Part shown: piece by piece, positions 8,964-17,838 of the stretch
Layout: every line of letters begins with the position of its first letter
Position numbering within the stretch: position 1 is the stretch's first letter
Source: Bacillota bacterium
GTDB lineage: Bacteria; Bacillota; Clostridia; Christensenellales; Aristaeellaceae
NCBI GenBank assembly: GCA_023436585.1
Contig: JAEZIN010000028.1
Span: forward strand, 648,838-712,837
Direction of reading: 5' to 3'
DNA length: 64,000 nucleotides
The notes under the pieces: generated by a model
Database searches by the model: none
Seen by the model: the letters and a program-made list of their open reading frames with translations, nothing else
What the model was told of the DNA's origin: nothing
Made by a program: the position numbers and the translations under genes

Positions 8964-9216
8964 GGTTTGACCTCCTTGACATCATGGTTGCAAAGAGATG
9001 GTGATGGCAGCGCGTGTATGGAATAATGAATCAGTATGATGTGCGACGGGTTGGGAGTCGAGCGGTGCGAAAAGCATATTACATATATCTTATCAGCCGT
9101 AGAAAATAATGTCAAATAATATATGGAAGAATATATTTGTTGTACCTATACACTTGCCATCGTGCCAGGAGAAATGAACATCTTTGCAGAGGCTGTTTGG
9201 CGCGCGCGGATAATAA

Positions 9217-9255
9217 GTGTGGGAAGGGCCTTTTTATAAAAAACCCTTCCCACAC
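9217..9255. terminator. hairpin terminator downstream of the short repeat-protein gene
   Basis: Arms GTGTGGGAAGGG (9217-9228) and CCCTTCCCACAC (9244-9255) with T and A runs in the loop. Sequence beyond the hairpin (ACCCATCCC then GAAAA) is also shared with the 6620-6656 copy, so this is part of the duplicated gene unit. The rest of 8964-9322 holds only the upstream region of the long repeat-protein gene. Confidence 0.75.
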
Positions 9256-9322
9256 CCATCCCTGAAAAGCTTCATCCTCTGCTGTGGAATTTGAATGCAT
9301 CAGCAGAGGATGAGCGATCGAC

Positions 9323-10849
9323 TTATACTTCCTGTTCAGGTTGGTACTCCTGCACGCCTTCGGCATACACATCAAAATCTATAACAAATTGGAGGCACAG
9401 CATCGCCAGACCATCCTTTTGGGGGATGTCGGCAAGGGGTGCGGTATAGGTGAAGGATTGGGCTGGATCAAGGGCCGTTTCCGTAAGCTCATCCAAGGCA
9501 AGCTCTTTTAGATCCCGGTCCGTGGGGAGGAAGGACAAAGTTCCCGCCTTGATGGACGCGCCTTTTGCGGTCAGGGCGCAGGTGATGGTCATTATCTCCT
9601 TGTCATCCACCGTTACGGTGACAGTTCCCACCACGTAGCCGCCTTCGGCCACCAGCGGGAAGGTCAGCACCTGGGGCTTTTTAAGGTCGACAGGGGTATA
9701 GGTGGGCCACTTTTGAGCAAGCTCCGGAGCGGCTTCCGCCATGCTGTCGCCCGGCAGGGCGGCCAGGCTGTCTGAATGGGGCTCACTGGCGGATGGGAGT
9801 TCCCTTGTTTCCAGCACTTCGCCGCAAACGCTGCACAGCAGGCTTTCCACGCCGGGCTGAGCGGTGGTCTGGCGCAGCGTCACTTTCCATTCCCCCGGCG
9901 TGTGGCCCTTTAAGGCAATGGACCTTGTATCCAGCAATTCGTTGCAAACGGTGCAGCGCTTTTCCTGCTTTCCCTTGTGGGTGCAGTCGGCAGCGGAGGT
10001 GGTATGCCAGCTGCCGGGCGTATGGCCGGTGGCAGGTATTGATTGCGATTCCAGCAGTTCGTTGCAAACGGTGCAACGCTTTTCCTGCTCTCCCGGTTGG
10101 GTGCATGTGGCGGCTAAGACGGTATTCCAGCCGCCAGGCGTGTGGCCGGTGGCGGGCACTGCCTGCGTATCCAGCACCGCGTGGCAATAGGTGCAGAAGG
10201 TGGTTTGCACGCCATCCAATATGCAGGTGGGCGGCGTTGTGATCTCCGGCGTGCCGGGGGTGTGCGCCGTCATGGGAATGGGTGCCTGTTCGTAGGCATA
10301 GGTGCAATTTACGCACTGAATCTCCGAGCGCCCTTCCTCAATACAGGTTGGGGCCAGGGCGACGACCCATTCCGTGCCTTTGGTATGTACCTCAAAGGAG
10401 GCGGAGCCGCCGCCGGCGCCCATGGGCTCGCCGTACTCATCGATAAACAGCACGTTGTACACATCGTAATTGTATGAGCCATGGGCATCCGGCGCGAAAT
10501 TCAGCGTCAAGGTGAGCGAAACGCTTTCGCCCGCGGCGGCGCTGCCCCGGATGTTCAAATACGAGGAGCTGTTGACGGCAAGGCTCCATCCGCTGTGGAC
10601 ATCCACATTCGTCAAGGTAAGCCCCGGAACCTCCGCAAGCTGTATGCCCATTTCGGAGACGGAGCCGGTCAGCACGCTGATGTGGATGGAGACCGTTACC
10701 GTGGCCCCCGGCGTCACCAGGGCATCGCCCTGGCCGACGGATACGGAGCAGGAGGCCGTCTCCTCCTCCGATGCCAGCGCGGCCTGCGGCGTGAAGAACA
10801 GGCACAGGGCAAGCAGGAGGGGAAGAAGGGTAGAAATGGCTTTTTTCAT
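9323..10849 (-). CDS. Secreted Cys-rich repeat protein (short paralogue)
   Basis: A 508-residue paralogue of the protein encoded at 6726-8963. Signal peptide residues 1-27 (ends ALA); beta-rich N-terminal domain with cohesin-like spacing; about five 40-residue GHTPG.W...C..C units; the same C-terminal domain, ending QKDGLAMLCLQFVIDF and then DVYAEGVQEY. It has about half as many repeats as its neighbour, and they are more diverged. ATG 10849 is preceded by TAGGAGGCC. The two genes and their terminators look like a tandem duplication followed by repeat expansion in one copy. Function unknown; extracellular location is supported by the signal peptide. Confidence 0.85.
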   Translation of the reverse strand: MKKAISTLLPLLLALCLFFTPQAALASEEETASCSVSVGQGDALVTPGATVTVSIHISVLTGSVSEMGIQLAEVPGLTLTNVDVHSGWSLAVNSSSYLNIRGSAAAGESVSLTLTLNFAPDAHGSYNYDVYNVLFIDEYGEPMGAGGGSASFEVHTKGTEWVVALAPTCIEEGRSEIQCVNCTYAYEQAPIPMTAHTPGTPEITTPPTCILDGVQTTFCTYCHAVLDTQAVPATGHTPGGWNTVLAATCTQPGEQEKRCTVCNELLESQSIPATGHTPGSWHTTSAADCTHKGKQEKRCTVCNELLDTRSIALKGHTPGEWKVTLRQTTAQPGVESLLCSVCGEVLETRELPSASEPHSDSLAALPGDSMAEAAPELAQKWPTYTPVDLKKPQVLTFPLVAEGGYVVGTVTVTVDDKEIMTITCALTAKGASIKAGTLSFLPTDRDLKELALDELTETALDPAQSFTYTAPLADIPQKDGLAMLCLQFVIDFDVYAEGVQEYQPEQEV

Positions 10850-11145
10850 GGGATGGCCTCCTAGGTGTTTGAGTGGGTATACATACGACTACGCTAACTC
10901 TGGGATGATAAAAAGTGGACTATGGATATGGTTTAGAAACGAGGTTGTACGTATCTTATCTTTTGTGGATTATACCATGTATGGAAAATTATGTCCATAT
11001 GGCATGTCGAATAATAGGAGAGACGTCGAGTATATAGACCGGGGGAAAGGGTCTTTACGTAACCCAAAATTGACGGAGGCATGTTTACCTCAGAGAACCC
11101 ATCAGCATCTATGGGAATGGCAATGATATATTGGAGGGGGATGGT
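10850..11145. other. intergenic region, AT-rich, no gene seen
   Basis: Contains the promoter side of the short repeat-protein gene and the 3' flank of the KAP pseudogene. Open frames here overlap the repeat-protein gene in antisense and are not credible. Base composition shifts to AT-rich at about 10,870 and stays so to about 12,740. Confidence 0.4.
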
Positions 11146-12602
11146 TTAGATTGCTTCTGAATCAATTTTAATGTTGTTTGAGTCTATAAGTTTCTTGGGA
11201 TAAATAAGTTCAATGCTCATATGTAATAGGCGACCCAAGATTTCGTCAGTATTACTTTTCAAATTGTCATCGCCTACAAGATGAGATGCTAACTTAGCAC
11301 CTAGATCTTTGTCAGTTCCTTCTAGGTCTGTGAATCTGGTTGTCTTATTGCCAAAATCAAGTAAAACTCTTCTGCTATTTGCTGCAAAATGTGAAGCAAT
11401 ACGATAATAATCTCTTAAGGTGGTATTAACTATGTTGCTATCTTTGGCTAATGGGTTTTTGCCTGTTATTATATCTTGAAATTGCTCTTTTCTTTTATAT
11501 TTCATCATTAGCAGAAATGTAAAAAAGCAAAAGCCTTGTTCCCAGTGCTGGAACGAGTGACTGGATTTTATATAATATGTCATTGCCCTAGAAAGGATTT
11601 TGATCTCCCTGGCAGAAATGCTGAATTCTATTGCCACACAATTTAAGAATCCCAGTATGATATCGGACCTTAAGTTTGTAAGTTTCGGGATAGAGTTCAA
11701 ATATTGTTTTACTGTTGGGACAGGAAGATTTACTTGTATGTCAAAAAATCGGGATAGATAGCCACATGCATCCATGCCTTGCCCATATATGATTTCAATG
11801 GATTTTGATAATTGTATAATGTCTAGTGCAAAAACAAAAACTACTTTATCAATGTTGAAAAAATGCTTGATCACTTCTAATGTCTCAACCGCAAATGTTG
11901 GCCGGCATCTGTCCAACTCATCGATAAAGATAACAAGTTTTTCTTGATCATAAACCAGCTCTGTAATTGCATTTCGAAAATCGTTTTTTGCGTTTTCTCT
12001 TAGAGCATAATCATTAAATATATCACATGCTTCTTTTTCGCCAAATATTTCAGTAATTTCTTTGCCTACTGATGCAAATTGTCCAATGCCGGGAATAGCT
12101 GCGCAACCAATTCTAACCAAAGCAGAAAAACCGAATTTTAGAACCTTTTTTGTTATATCCATTATGTGCTGATCATTTTTGCAGCTTTCTTGAAACTCTT
12201 TGCAAATATTACACACAAGCGGAATTAGAGCGTCTTCATAATCATCATGTTTCCATGCATTATAGTATATTGTTCGACATTGAAAGACTTGTGATTCCCT
12301 ATTCAACATATTGATCCACATATTAATAAACTGCGTTTTTCCCATTCCCCAAGATGCATCAATTGCTATTGAAAATGATTCATTCTCTTAAAATTACGAC
12401 TATCTACAATCATTTGATTGAGTTGTAAAGCGAAACTTTTTCGATCAAACAAATCATCTTTTTCAAAGGTGTACTCTTGAATTTTTCTTTCTGTAACATC
12501 GGTTTCAGGTGATATATTTATCAAAGTAGTTGACATGCTCTGATTGTATTGCTCTGTTTCTTTTTCTACTAATTGAGATGCTTTATGTTTCATTATCATC
12601 AC
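11146..12602 (-). pseudogene. KAP-family P-loop NTPase, broken by a frameshift
   Basis: Two frames together encode one KAP-type protein. The upstream frame (12602-12366) gives 78 residues and stops. The downstream frame (ORF start 12345, stop 11146) gives 399 residues starting within Walker A. Reading the -1 frame across 12377-12392 restores SIAIDASWGMGKTQF, a complete Walker A. Walker B is LVIFIDELDRC. KAP NTPases include membrane-linked proteins such as plasmid PifA, which blocks phage; a defence role here is only a guess. The patch is AT-rich against GC-rich neighbours, pointing to horizontal transfer. A base-calling error in a run of A/T is the main alternative to a true pseudogene. No slippery heptamer is seen at the break. 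Confidence 0.75.
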
Positions 12603-12741
12603 CCTTTCTTATATACCATATTCTAACATTTTACTAAACTCAATGTGAGTATATACAATTGATTTTGTTGAGAGGATAAAAAGAAATTTCCTACGTATTC
12701 TGGAGAAAAGTTGTGCTATTATAAGTTTTTTGCGGTAGGGT

Positions 12742-12779
12742 GCGGGGAGGGGCCTTTTTTCAAAAAGGCCCCTCCCCGC
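12742..12779. terminator. perfect 18-bp bidirectional terminator hairpin
   Basis: GCGGGGAGGGGCCTTTTT (12742-12759), TC, AAAAAGGCCCCTCCCCGC (12762-12779). The stem includes its own T/A runs. It ends the glycosyltransferase gene on the minus strand and resembles the hairpins at 6620 and 9217. Confidence 0.85.
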
Positions 12780-12806
12780 TAAAATATCCGTGTTCTTTTT
12801 TTCTCG

Positions 12807-14348
12807 TTACTCGAATCTCTTGATCCCGGCGCGGCCCTCTTCCGGGGTGAACTTTGGATTGGTGCAGTGGAAGATGGGCAGGGTGAAGGGCTGGCGGTAT
12901 TTGGTGTTGGAGAACTTCGCGACGCGGACGCTGCCGAAGACCTGGAGAAGTTCTTCATACGAACCGCCGATCATGATCCAGGACTTGGACGCGATTTTAT
13001 CCAGGCTGAAGAAGTAATAGTTGAGCTGGCCGCTCATGGCCTTGGGCAGGCCGTACGCACCGCCAAGCTGGTCGATGGCCCCGGCCCAGCCGTAGTTCTG
13101 GGAGACGATGACGGTATCGGCCCGCACATCCTCCGGGAGGTTATTGTAGACTTCGGCCACGTCGCGGACCAGCACATCCCACTCAAAGCGGTCGTAAAAG
13201 TACTGGGGCAGCGCCATGGCGCCGTTGTTGTCCAGCTTGATGGATTGCGCGCCAAAAGCCCGGCCCACGGTGTCATAGTAGGTGATCAGGCTGTCAACTG
13301 GCAGGATGGGCATAAAGTTGGGCGCCTGGATGACGCCGGTGACAACGACCAGGCAAAGGAACACCGCTACCAATGCCTTGCGCCACTTTCTTATTGCGAA
13401 CCGCTCAAAGACAAGCGCGCCTCCGGCCAGCAGCATGCCATAGGCGGGAATGAGCATGTACATCTTGGCACCGGTTGCCAGGAAAACGAGGAACAGAATG
13501 CCGAACATGACGCCCAGCAGGCGGTAGCGTTTGCCATCCTTATGAAAGAGGAAGTAGCACAGGCCAGCGATCCAGACAGGGAGCAGGAAAAGGTTGACGC
13601 CTATGACCTGCATGAGGATGAACTCCCCGGCGCCGGCCCGAACGGTCTTGTTGGAGGAATACGAAAGCCAGTATTCTGCGATGGGGAAACCGTGGGTCGC
13701 CTGCCAGATCACGGCCGGGAGGATGATGACAAGGGCAATCAGGGCACCCAGCCAGGGCCATTTGGTGAGGTACATGCGGCGGTGCTTTGTGAGCAAAAGC
13801 CCCAGGGCCAGGGCGGCGATAAAGAACACATCGGAGGGCTTTACCATCAGCCCGAAGCCGGCGATGGCGCCGATTAAAAGCCACCACTTGGGATTCTCGG
13901 TCTTTAACAGCTTGATGATGGCGAAGAAAAGCAGAAGAAGGGTAAGCTGGTCGGGGAAATCATAGGTGAAGAGCGATCCCAGCGCCATCCAGACGGGCAC
14001 GAAGGCCGCGGCGATGCCGGAAAGGAGGATGGCAAGGCGCTTTCCGCCAAGCTCCCTGGCCATGAGGCCCACCACGACCACCATCACGCCGCTGAAAAGG
14101 GAGGGGAAGATGTGGATGGCAAAGACGGAATCGCCGAACAGCGCGGTGCTTATGGCCAGCATGGTGGGGGCGACGGGGGGGATATCCACAAAAGCCAGGG
14201 AAAGGTGGCGGCTGCAGGCCAGGGTGTACAGCTCATCCAGGAAATAGCCGTAGTTGCCGGCGATGAGCAGATGACAGATGACGGTGACAAGTGCGGTATA
14301 GATCAACAGGGCGAGATCGGAGGCAAGGGGATGGCGGCGGGTTTCCAT
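12807..14348 (-). CDS. GT39-type membrane glycosyltransferase
   Basis: Polytopic protein of 513 residues resembling dolichyl-phosphate-mannose:protein mannosyltransferases (GT39/ArnT superfamily), which move a sugar from a lipid carrier to an extracytoplasmic acceptor. The signature YGYFLDELYTLACSRHLSLA followed by DIPP lies in the first outer loop; DE supplies the probable catalytic Asp. About ten membrane helices follow, then a soluble C-terminal domain of roughly 150 residues. I start at ATG 14348 because GAAAGGAG lies eight bases upstream; an in-frame ATG at 14423 has no ribosome site. Donor and acceptor are unknown. It is transcribed alone and ends at the 12742-12779 terminator. Confidence 0.85.
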   Translation of the reverse strand: METRRHPLASDLALLIYTALVTVICHLLIAGNYGYFLDELYTLACSRHLSLAFVDIPPVAPTMLAISTALFGDSVFAIHIFPSLFSGVMVVVVGLMARELGGKRLAILLSGIAAAFVPVWMALGSLFTYDFPDQLTLLLLFFAIIKLLKTENPKWWLLIGAIAGFGLMVKPSDVFFIAALALGLLLTKHRRMYLTKWPWLGALIALVIILPAVIWQATHGFPIAEYWLSYSSNKTVRAGAGEFILMQVIGVNLFLLPVWIAGLCYFLFHKDGKRYRLLGVMFGILFLVFLATGAKMYMLIPAYGMLLAGGALVFERFAIRKWRKALVAVFLCLVVVTGVIQAPNFMPILPVDSLITYYDTVGRAFGAQSIKLDNNGAMALPQYFYDRFEWDVLVRDVAEVYNNLPEDVRADTVIVSQNYGWAGAIDQLGGAYGLPKAMSGQLNYYFFSLDKIASKSWIMIGGSYEELLQVFGSVRVAKFSNTKYRQPFTLPIFHCTNPKFTPEEGRAGIKRFE

Positions 14349-14517
14349 GAAGAGACTCCTTTCATCGGTTGGGGCGGGAAACGGACGGCGCTTCATGAAT
14401 GTAAACACTGATATAACTTTCACAAAACGATAGCATTATAGAAAAAATTGCCTATGTTGTCAATGATGTTATGAAAACAAAAATGAAATTTTTCCTGCAA
14501 AATTGTTCGGAAAGGGA

Positions 14518-14546
14518 TTGACAGCCTTTCCTTTTTGTGGTATTCT
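14518..14546 (+). promoter_or_regulatory. sigma-A promoter of the leader-peptide/ABC operon
   Basis: TTGACA (14518-14523), 17-bp spacer, TATTCT (14541-14546). Transcription would begin near 14553, about 25 bases before the leader ORF. Confidence 0.75.
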
Positions 14547-14577
14547 TCAAAAAATTTATCCGAAAGGGATGGCCACG

Positions 14578-14643
14578 ATGATGTTTACGCGCATGTACCC
14601 TTGCCAAATGCTTATGGTCGTCATTAGAAACATGCGCGTGTAG
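14578..14643 (+). CDS. 21-residue leader peptide of the ABC operon
   Basis: ATG 14578 to TAG 14641-14643, preceded by GAAAGGGA. It encodes MMFTRMYPCQMLMVVIRNMR plus a final Val, with five Met codons. Inside the ORF, CGCGCATGT (14588-14596) can pair with ACATGCGCG (14630-14638), so a ribosome on the ORF would open the stem. It lies between a good promoter and a terminator that precedes the ABC genes. The arrangement matches attenuators of antibiotic-responsive ABC transporters (such as BmrB before BmrCD). Translation and stalling are inferred. Confidence 0.6.
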   Translation: MMFTRMYPCQMLMVVIRNMRV

Positions 14644-14651
14644 CGGCTGAA

Positions 14652-14720
14652 GCCGGTGCAGGCGCAAGCTTACGCACCGGCGGAATCTTTTAAAGACCGC
14701 GGTGCATCCGCGGTTTTTTT
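14652..14720 (+). promoter_or_regulatory. transcription attenuator with antiterminator
   Basis: Three alternative pairings: hairpin 1 GCCGGTGC (14652-14659) with GCACCGGC (14674-14681); hairpin 2, GCACCGGCGG (14674-14683) with CCGCGGTGC (14697-14705), one bulged G; terminator ACCGCGG (14696-14702) with CCGCGGT (14708-14714) followed by T's to 14720. Hairpin 2 excludes both others. So hairpin 1 would favour termination and hairpin 2 readthrough. Confidence 0.65.
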
Positions 14721-14744
14721 GTATCCATTTTGGAGGTGTGGGAT

Positions 14745-15737
14745 ATGGACAGGGAAGCAATAATGGTGGAAAACCTGCGCAAGGATTACCGTGCCCGCGT
14801 GAAGGGGGAGGGGCTGAAGGCGGGTATAAAGGCGCTTTTCAAGCCGGAATACAAGCAGGTGGAGGCGGTGAAGGACATTTCGTTTACCGTGCAAAAGGGC
14901 GAGATGCTTGCCTTTATCGGGCCCAACGGCGCGGGAAAATCCACCACCATCAAGATGATGACGGGCATCCTGCATCCGACTTCCGGATTAATGCGCGTAT
15001 TGGGGTATGATCCGGTCAGGGAGCGGCGGACGCTGTGCGCGCATATCGGCACGGTGTTCGGGCAGCGCTCGCAATTGTGGATGCACCTGCCGCCGGTGGA
15101 CAGCTTTGCCATGATCGGGGCCATCTACGGCATAGACGATGACGAGCGGCGCAGGCGGGTTGACGTGCTGGCACAGCGGTTTGGCCTGGGGGAATTTTTG
15201 CACACGCCGGTAAGGAAGCTATCGCTGGGGCAGCGCATCCGCTGCGAGATTGCGGCGTCGCTACTGTATGAGCCGGAGATATTGTTCCTGGATGAGCCCA
15301 CCATCGGCCTGGATGTGGTGGTAAAGCAGGCGATACGGGAGCTGATACTGGAATGGAACAGGGAAAAGGGCGTGACGGTGTTTTTGACAAGCCATGATCC
15401 GGGCGATGTGGAGCACATCTGCCGCCGCGCGATGGTGATCGATCACGGGCAAATCGTGCTGGATCAAAGTGTGGAGGAATTGAAGGCATCGTACCTGAAC
15501 CGCAAGGTGATCACCGTGAAGTTTACGGAGCCGAGGGCGCTTTTGGAGATGGCCGGGGTGAAGGCGGAAACAAGCGGCGCGCAGGCAGTGCTTACGGTGG
15601 ATACGCGTGTGCGGCCCATAGGCGAAGTCATGCAGGCGGTAACGGCGGAGGGCGGCGTGGCGGATATTACGGTGAATGATCCGCCGATGGAGGAAATTAT
15701 CACGACGATCTTCAAATCCCGGGAGGTGGGCTTGTGA
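14745..15737 (+). CDS. ABC transporter ATP-binding protein (COG4586 type)
   Basis: Cytoplasmic ATPase of a three-gene exporter, 330 residues. Walker A GPNGAGKST, signature LSLGQRIRCE, Walker B ILFLDEPTIGLD, and switch His in TSHDPGDVEH. The long N-terminal stretch before the Walker A site and a C-terminal domain of about 90 residues are typical of the COG4586 group, which goes with two different permeases of the COG4587 and COG3694 groups. ATG 14745 has TGGAGGTG upstream; a TTG at 14730 is less likely. Its TGA overlaps the GTG of the next gene. The leader attenuator upstream suggests drug-responsive export, but the substrate is unknown. Confidence 0.92.
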   Translation: MDREAIMVENLRKDYRARVKGEGLKAGIKALFKPEYKQVEAVKDISFTVQKGEMLAFIGPNGAGKSTTIKMMTGILHPTSGLMRVLGYDPVRERRTLCAHIGTVFGQRSQLWMHLPPVDSFAMIGAIYGIDDDERRRRVDVLAQRFGLGEFLHTPVRKLSLGQRIRCEIAASLLYEPEILFLDEPTIGLDVVVKQAIRELILEWNREKGVTVFLTSHDPGDVEHICRRAMVIDHGQIVLDQSVEELKASYLNRKVITVKFTEPRALLEMAGVKAETSGAQAVLTVDTRVRPIGEVMQAVTAEGGVADITVNDPPMEEIITTIFKSREVGL

Positions 15738-16525
15738 AGGGGCTGCGAAAGTATGGCGTGATCGCCCGCGTGCACGTGCAGAACGCCTTCAACTACCGGG
15801 CGCGGGTGGTGAGCGGGCTGTTGTTCTACACGCTGTTCATCTTCGTGTTTTTCAGCCTGTGGGGCGCTATTTATAAAGAAGGATCGGTGCATGGATACAC
15901 CCACGGGCAGGTGGTGTGGTATTTGATTGTGACGGAGCTGGTGGTGTTTGGCTGCCGGATTCCCATTGTGGGGGAGATCAACGAGGATATCAAGACAGGG
16001 AACATGGCCTACCTGCTCAACAGGCCGGCGCACTATATCGCCTATCAGGCGGCGGCAGCGGTGGGGCATGTGGCGGTGAATCTGCTGTTTACGGGTACGC
16101 TGGCGGTGGCGCTGGGTATGGTGTTTGTGGGGCCGGTGCCTAATTTTCAGTGGGCGGCGCTGCCGCTGATGCTGTTCAGTGTGGTGTTGGGCATCGCGCT
16201 GCAGTTTTTCGCGCTGATGGCCGTGGGGCTGACAGCCTTTCGGCTGGAGGACAACAGCGCCGTGTATTTGATCTATCAGAAGCTGGTGTTCATGCTGGGC
16301 ATGTTTTTGCCTGTGGAGTTTTTGCCCGGCTGGCTGCAGGGGATTGCCAGGGTGCTGCCGTTTTCGTATGTGGCCTGGGGGCCTGCCAGGCTGTTTGTGG
16401 ATTTTTCATGGGGACTGTTTTTGCAGGTGGTGCCAATGCAGGTGCTGTGGATATCGGTGATGCTGGGGGTATCCCTGTTGATGTACCGGGGCGGGATGAG
16501 GAATTTGCAGGCGAATGGGGGGTAA
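15734..16525 (+). CDS. ABC-2 type permease (COG4587 type)
   Basis: Integral membrane partner of the upstream ATPase, 263 residues, with six predicted membrane helices. GTG 15734 overlaps the stop of the ATPase gene (GTGA), so the two are translationally coupled. The central stretch EINEDIKTGNMAYLLNRP and the end helices fit the first permease of the COG4586/4587/3694 operon type. No ribosome site other than GGGAGG in the end of the upstream gene. It probably forms a heterodimeric channel with the protein at 16861-17649. Confidence 0.88.
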   Translation: MKGLRKYGVIARVHVQNAFNYRARVVSGLLFYTLFIFVFFSLWGAIYKEGSVHGYTHGQVVWYLIVTELVVFGCRIPIVGEINEDIKTGNMAYLLNRPAHYIAYQAAAAVGHVAVNLLFTGTLAVALGMVFVGPVPNFQWAALPLMLFSVVLGIALQFFALMAVGLTAFRLEDNSAVYLIYQKLVFMLGMFLPVEFLPGWLQGIARVLPFSYVAWGPARLFVDFSWGLFLQVVPMQVLWISVMLGVSLLMYRGGMRNLQANGG

Positions 16526-16555
16526 GGGAGGGAGGCGCGCCTGCTGGAATGGGGG

Positions 16556-16721
16556 TTTCGCGCCTGCGGGCGCGACCAAAGGGCTTTCCGGTCGGTCCAG
16601 CTTGCTCAATAGTCGCATTGCTGCGCTGCCGCTTGCACTGCTCCTTTTCGCCAGCCTCCTCCGCCTCGCTTCATCCGCCACTGGCGGCGCTTCGGCTACG
16701 GAGCTCATTGGAATCCTTCGG
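16556..16721 (+). repeat. repeat family A, long copy 1
   Basis: Starts TTTCGCGCCTGCGGGCGCGA and ends near CCTTCGG. Hairpin 1: CGCGCC, TGCG loop, GGCGCG. The body is about 110 bp longer than the short form and aligns with the copies at 17675 and 34271. It lies between two permease genes of one operon, in the 335-bp gap 16526-16860. Confidence 0.85.
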
Positions 16722-16761
16722 GGGGCATGGGATAAGGGATCATTAGCGGATGGGAATGGGG

Positions 16762-16812
16762 TTTCGCGCCTGTGGGCGCGACCAGGGCTTTCCGGTCACC
16801 CTGGACCTTCGG
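16762..16812 (+). repeat. repeat family A, short copy 2
   Basis: Hairpin 1 CGCGCC/GGCGCG with loop TGTG; hairpin 2 CCAGGG/CCCTGG around CTTTCCGGTCA; end ACCTTCGG. Same gap as copy 1. About 50 bp separate it from the next gene. Confidence 0.88.
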
Positions 16813-16860
16813 AGGCAGCCCCGAGTAGATGTATCGCTGGAGAACGGGAGAAATGAAGAT

Positions 16861-17649
16861 ATGAAACGTCATTTGAAAATCGCATTCCGATACTTTAAGG
16901 TGAATCTGGCCTCGGCCATGGAATACAGGTCCAGCTTTTTAATGCAGGCATTTGGCATGGCCATTTCCAACGCCACATTCGTGTTCTTCTGGTGGGTGGC
17001 CTTTTCCCAGGTGGGCGGGCGCATCGGCGGATACGATTTCAAGGATGTGATGTTTATATGGGCGTTGTGCAGCACGGCATTTGGCTTAAGCCACGTGCTG
17101 TTCGCCAACGCCGACCATTTGACGCGGCTGATTGTGACGGGGGAGTTGGATACGTTCCTATTGCAGCCTTGCAACCTGCTGTTGAACATGTGCTGCGCGC
17201 GCACGTCCCTTTCGGCGTACGGCGATGTGCTCTACGGCGTGGTGCTGATGGCGCTGACCCAGGGCGGGGACGGCGCGGCCTGGCTGTTCTTCGGGTTGGG
17301 TGTGCCGGTGGGGGCGCTGCTGATTACGGCCATCGGGTTGACGGCGCATACGCTGACCTTCTATTTTGGGGATGCATCCTTTGCGGGGGGCATGAGCCAG
17401 GAATTCGTGGTTAATTTCTGCATTTACCCGGAGGGTATATATCACAACGCCGTGCGGGCGCTGATGTTCACGCTTATACCTGCGGCGTTCATCGTGCATG
17501 TGCCGCTGCGCCTGGCCAGGGGATTTACACTGGGCTGGCTGCTTGTATGGCTGGCGGCGTCCGCGGCGTACTGTTCGTTTGCGGTCTGGTTTTTTTACAG
17601 AGGGCTGCGCAGATATGAGTCGGGGAATTTGATTATTACCAGGTTGTGA
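16861..17649 (+). CDS. ABC-2 type permease (COG3694 type)
   Basis: Second membrane subunit of the exporter, 262 residues, about six membrane helices. The stretch IVTGELDTFLLQPCNLLLNM is typical of the COG3694 group, as is an ending with YESGNLI. I start at ATG 16861; GGGAGA lies about ten bases upstream. Longer in-frame starts would run through the family A repeat and are not credible. The 335-bp gap with two repeats separating it from the first permease is unusual for such operons, where the genes normally abut; the repeats may have been inserted later. Confidence 0.88.
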   Translation: MKRHLKIAFRYFKVNLASAMEYRSSFLMQAFGMAISNATFVFFWWVAFSQVGGRIGGYDFKDVMFIWALCSTAFGLSHVLFANADHLTRLIVTGELDTFLLQPCNLLLNMCCARTSLSAYGDVLYGVVLMALTQGGDGAAWLFFGLGVPVGALLITAIGLTAHTLTFYFGDASFAGGMSQEFVVNFCIYPEGIYHNAVRALMFTLIPAAFIVHVPLRLARGFTLGWLLVWLAASAAYCSFAVWFFYRGLRRYESGNLIITRL

Positions 17650-17674
17650 TAAATAGAGGTGTATTGAAAAAGGG

Positions 17675-17838
17675 TTTCGCGTCTTCGGACGCGACCAAAG
17701 GGCTTTCCGGTCGGTCCAGCCTGCTCAATCGGCGCATTGCTCACTATCGTTCGCACTGCTTGTTTCGCCGGCCTCCTCCACATCGCCCTAATCTGCCACT
17801 GGCAGAGGCGATGTTACGGAGCCTTTGGAAACCTTCGG
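17675..17838 (+). repeat. repeat family A, long copy 3
   Basis: Hairpin 1: CGCGTC, TTCG, GACGCG. Outer closing stem CCAAAGG (starting about 17694) with CCTTTGG (about 17822-17828). Inner stem ACATCGCC/GGCGATGT containing TCTGCCA/GGCAGA. Ends ACCTTCGG. It follows the last ABC gene and precedes the convergent dehydrogenase gene. Confidence 0.9.

Noticed and set aside
12366..12400. Programmed -1 frameshift in the KAP gene
   Set aside because: No X-XXY-YYZ slippery site at the overlap, and a stop codon in the new frame lies just before the only usable window; a mutation or base error is simpler.
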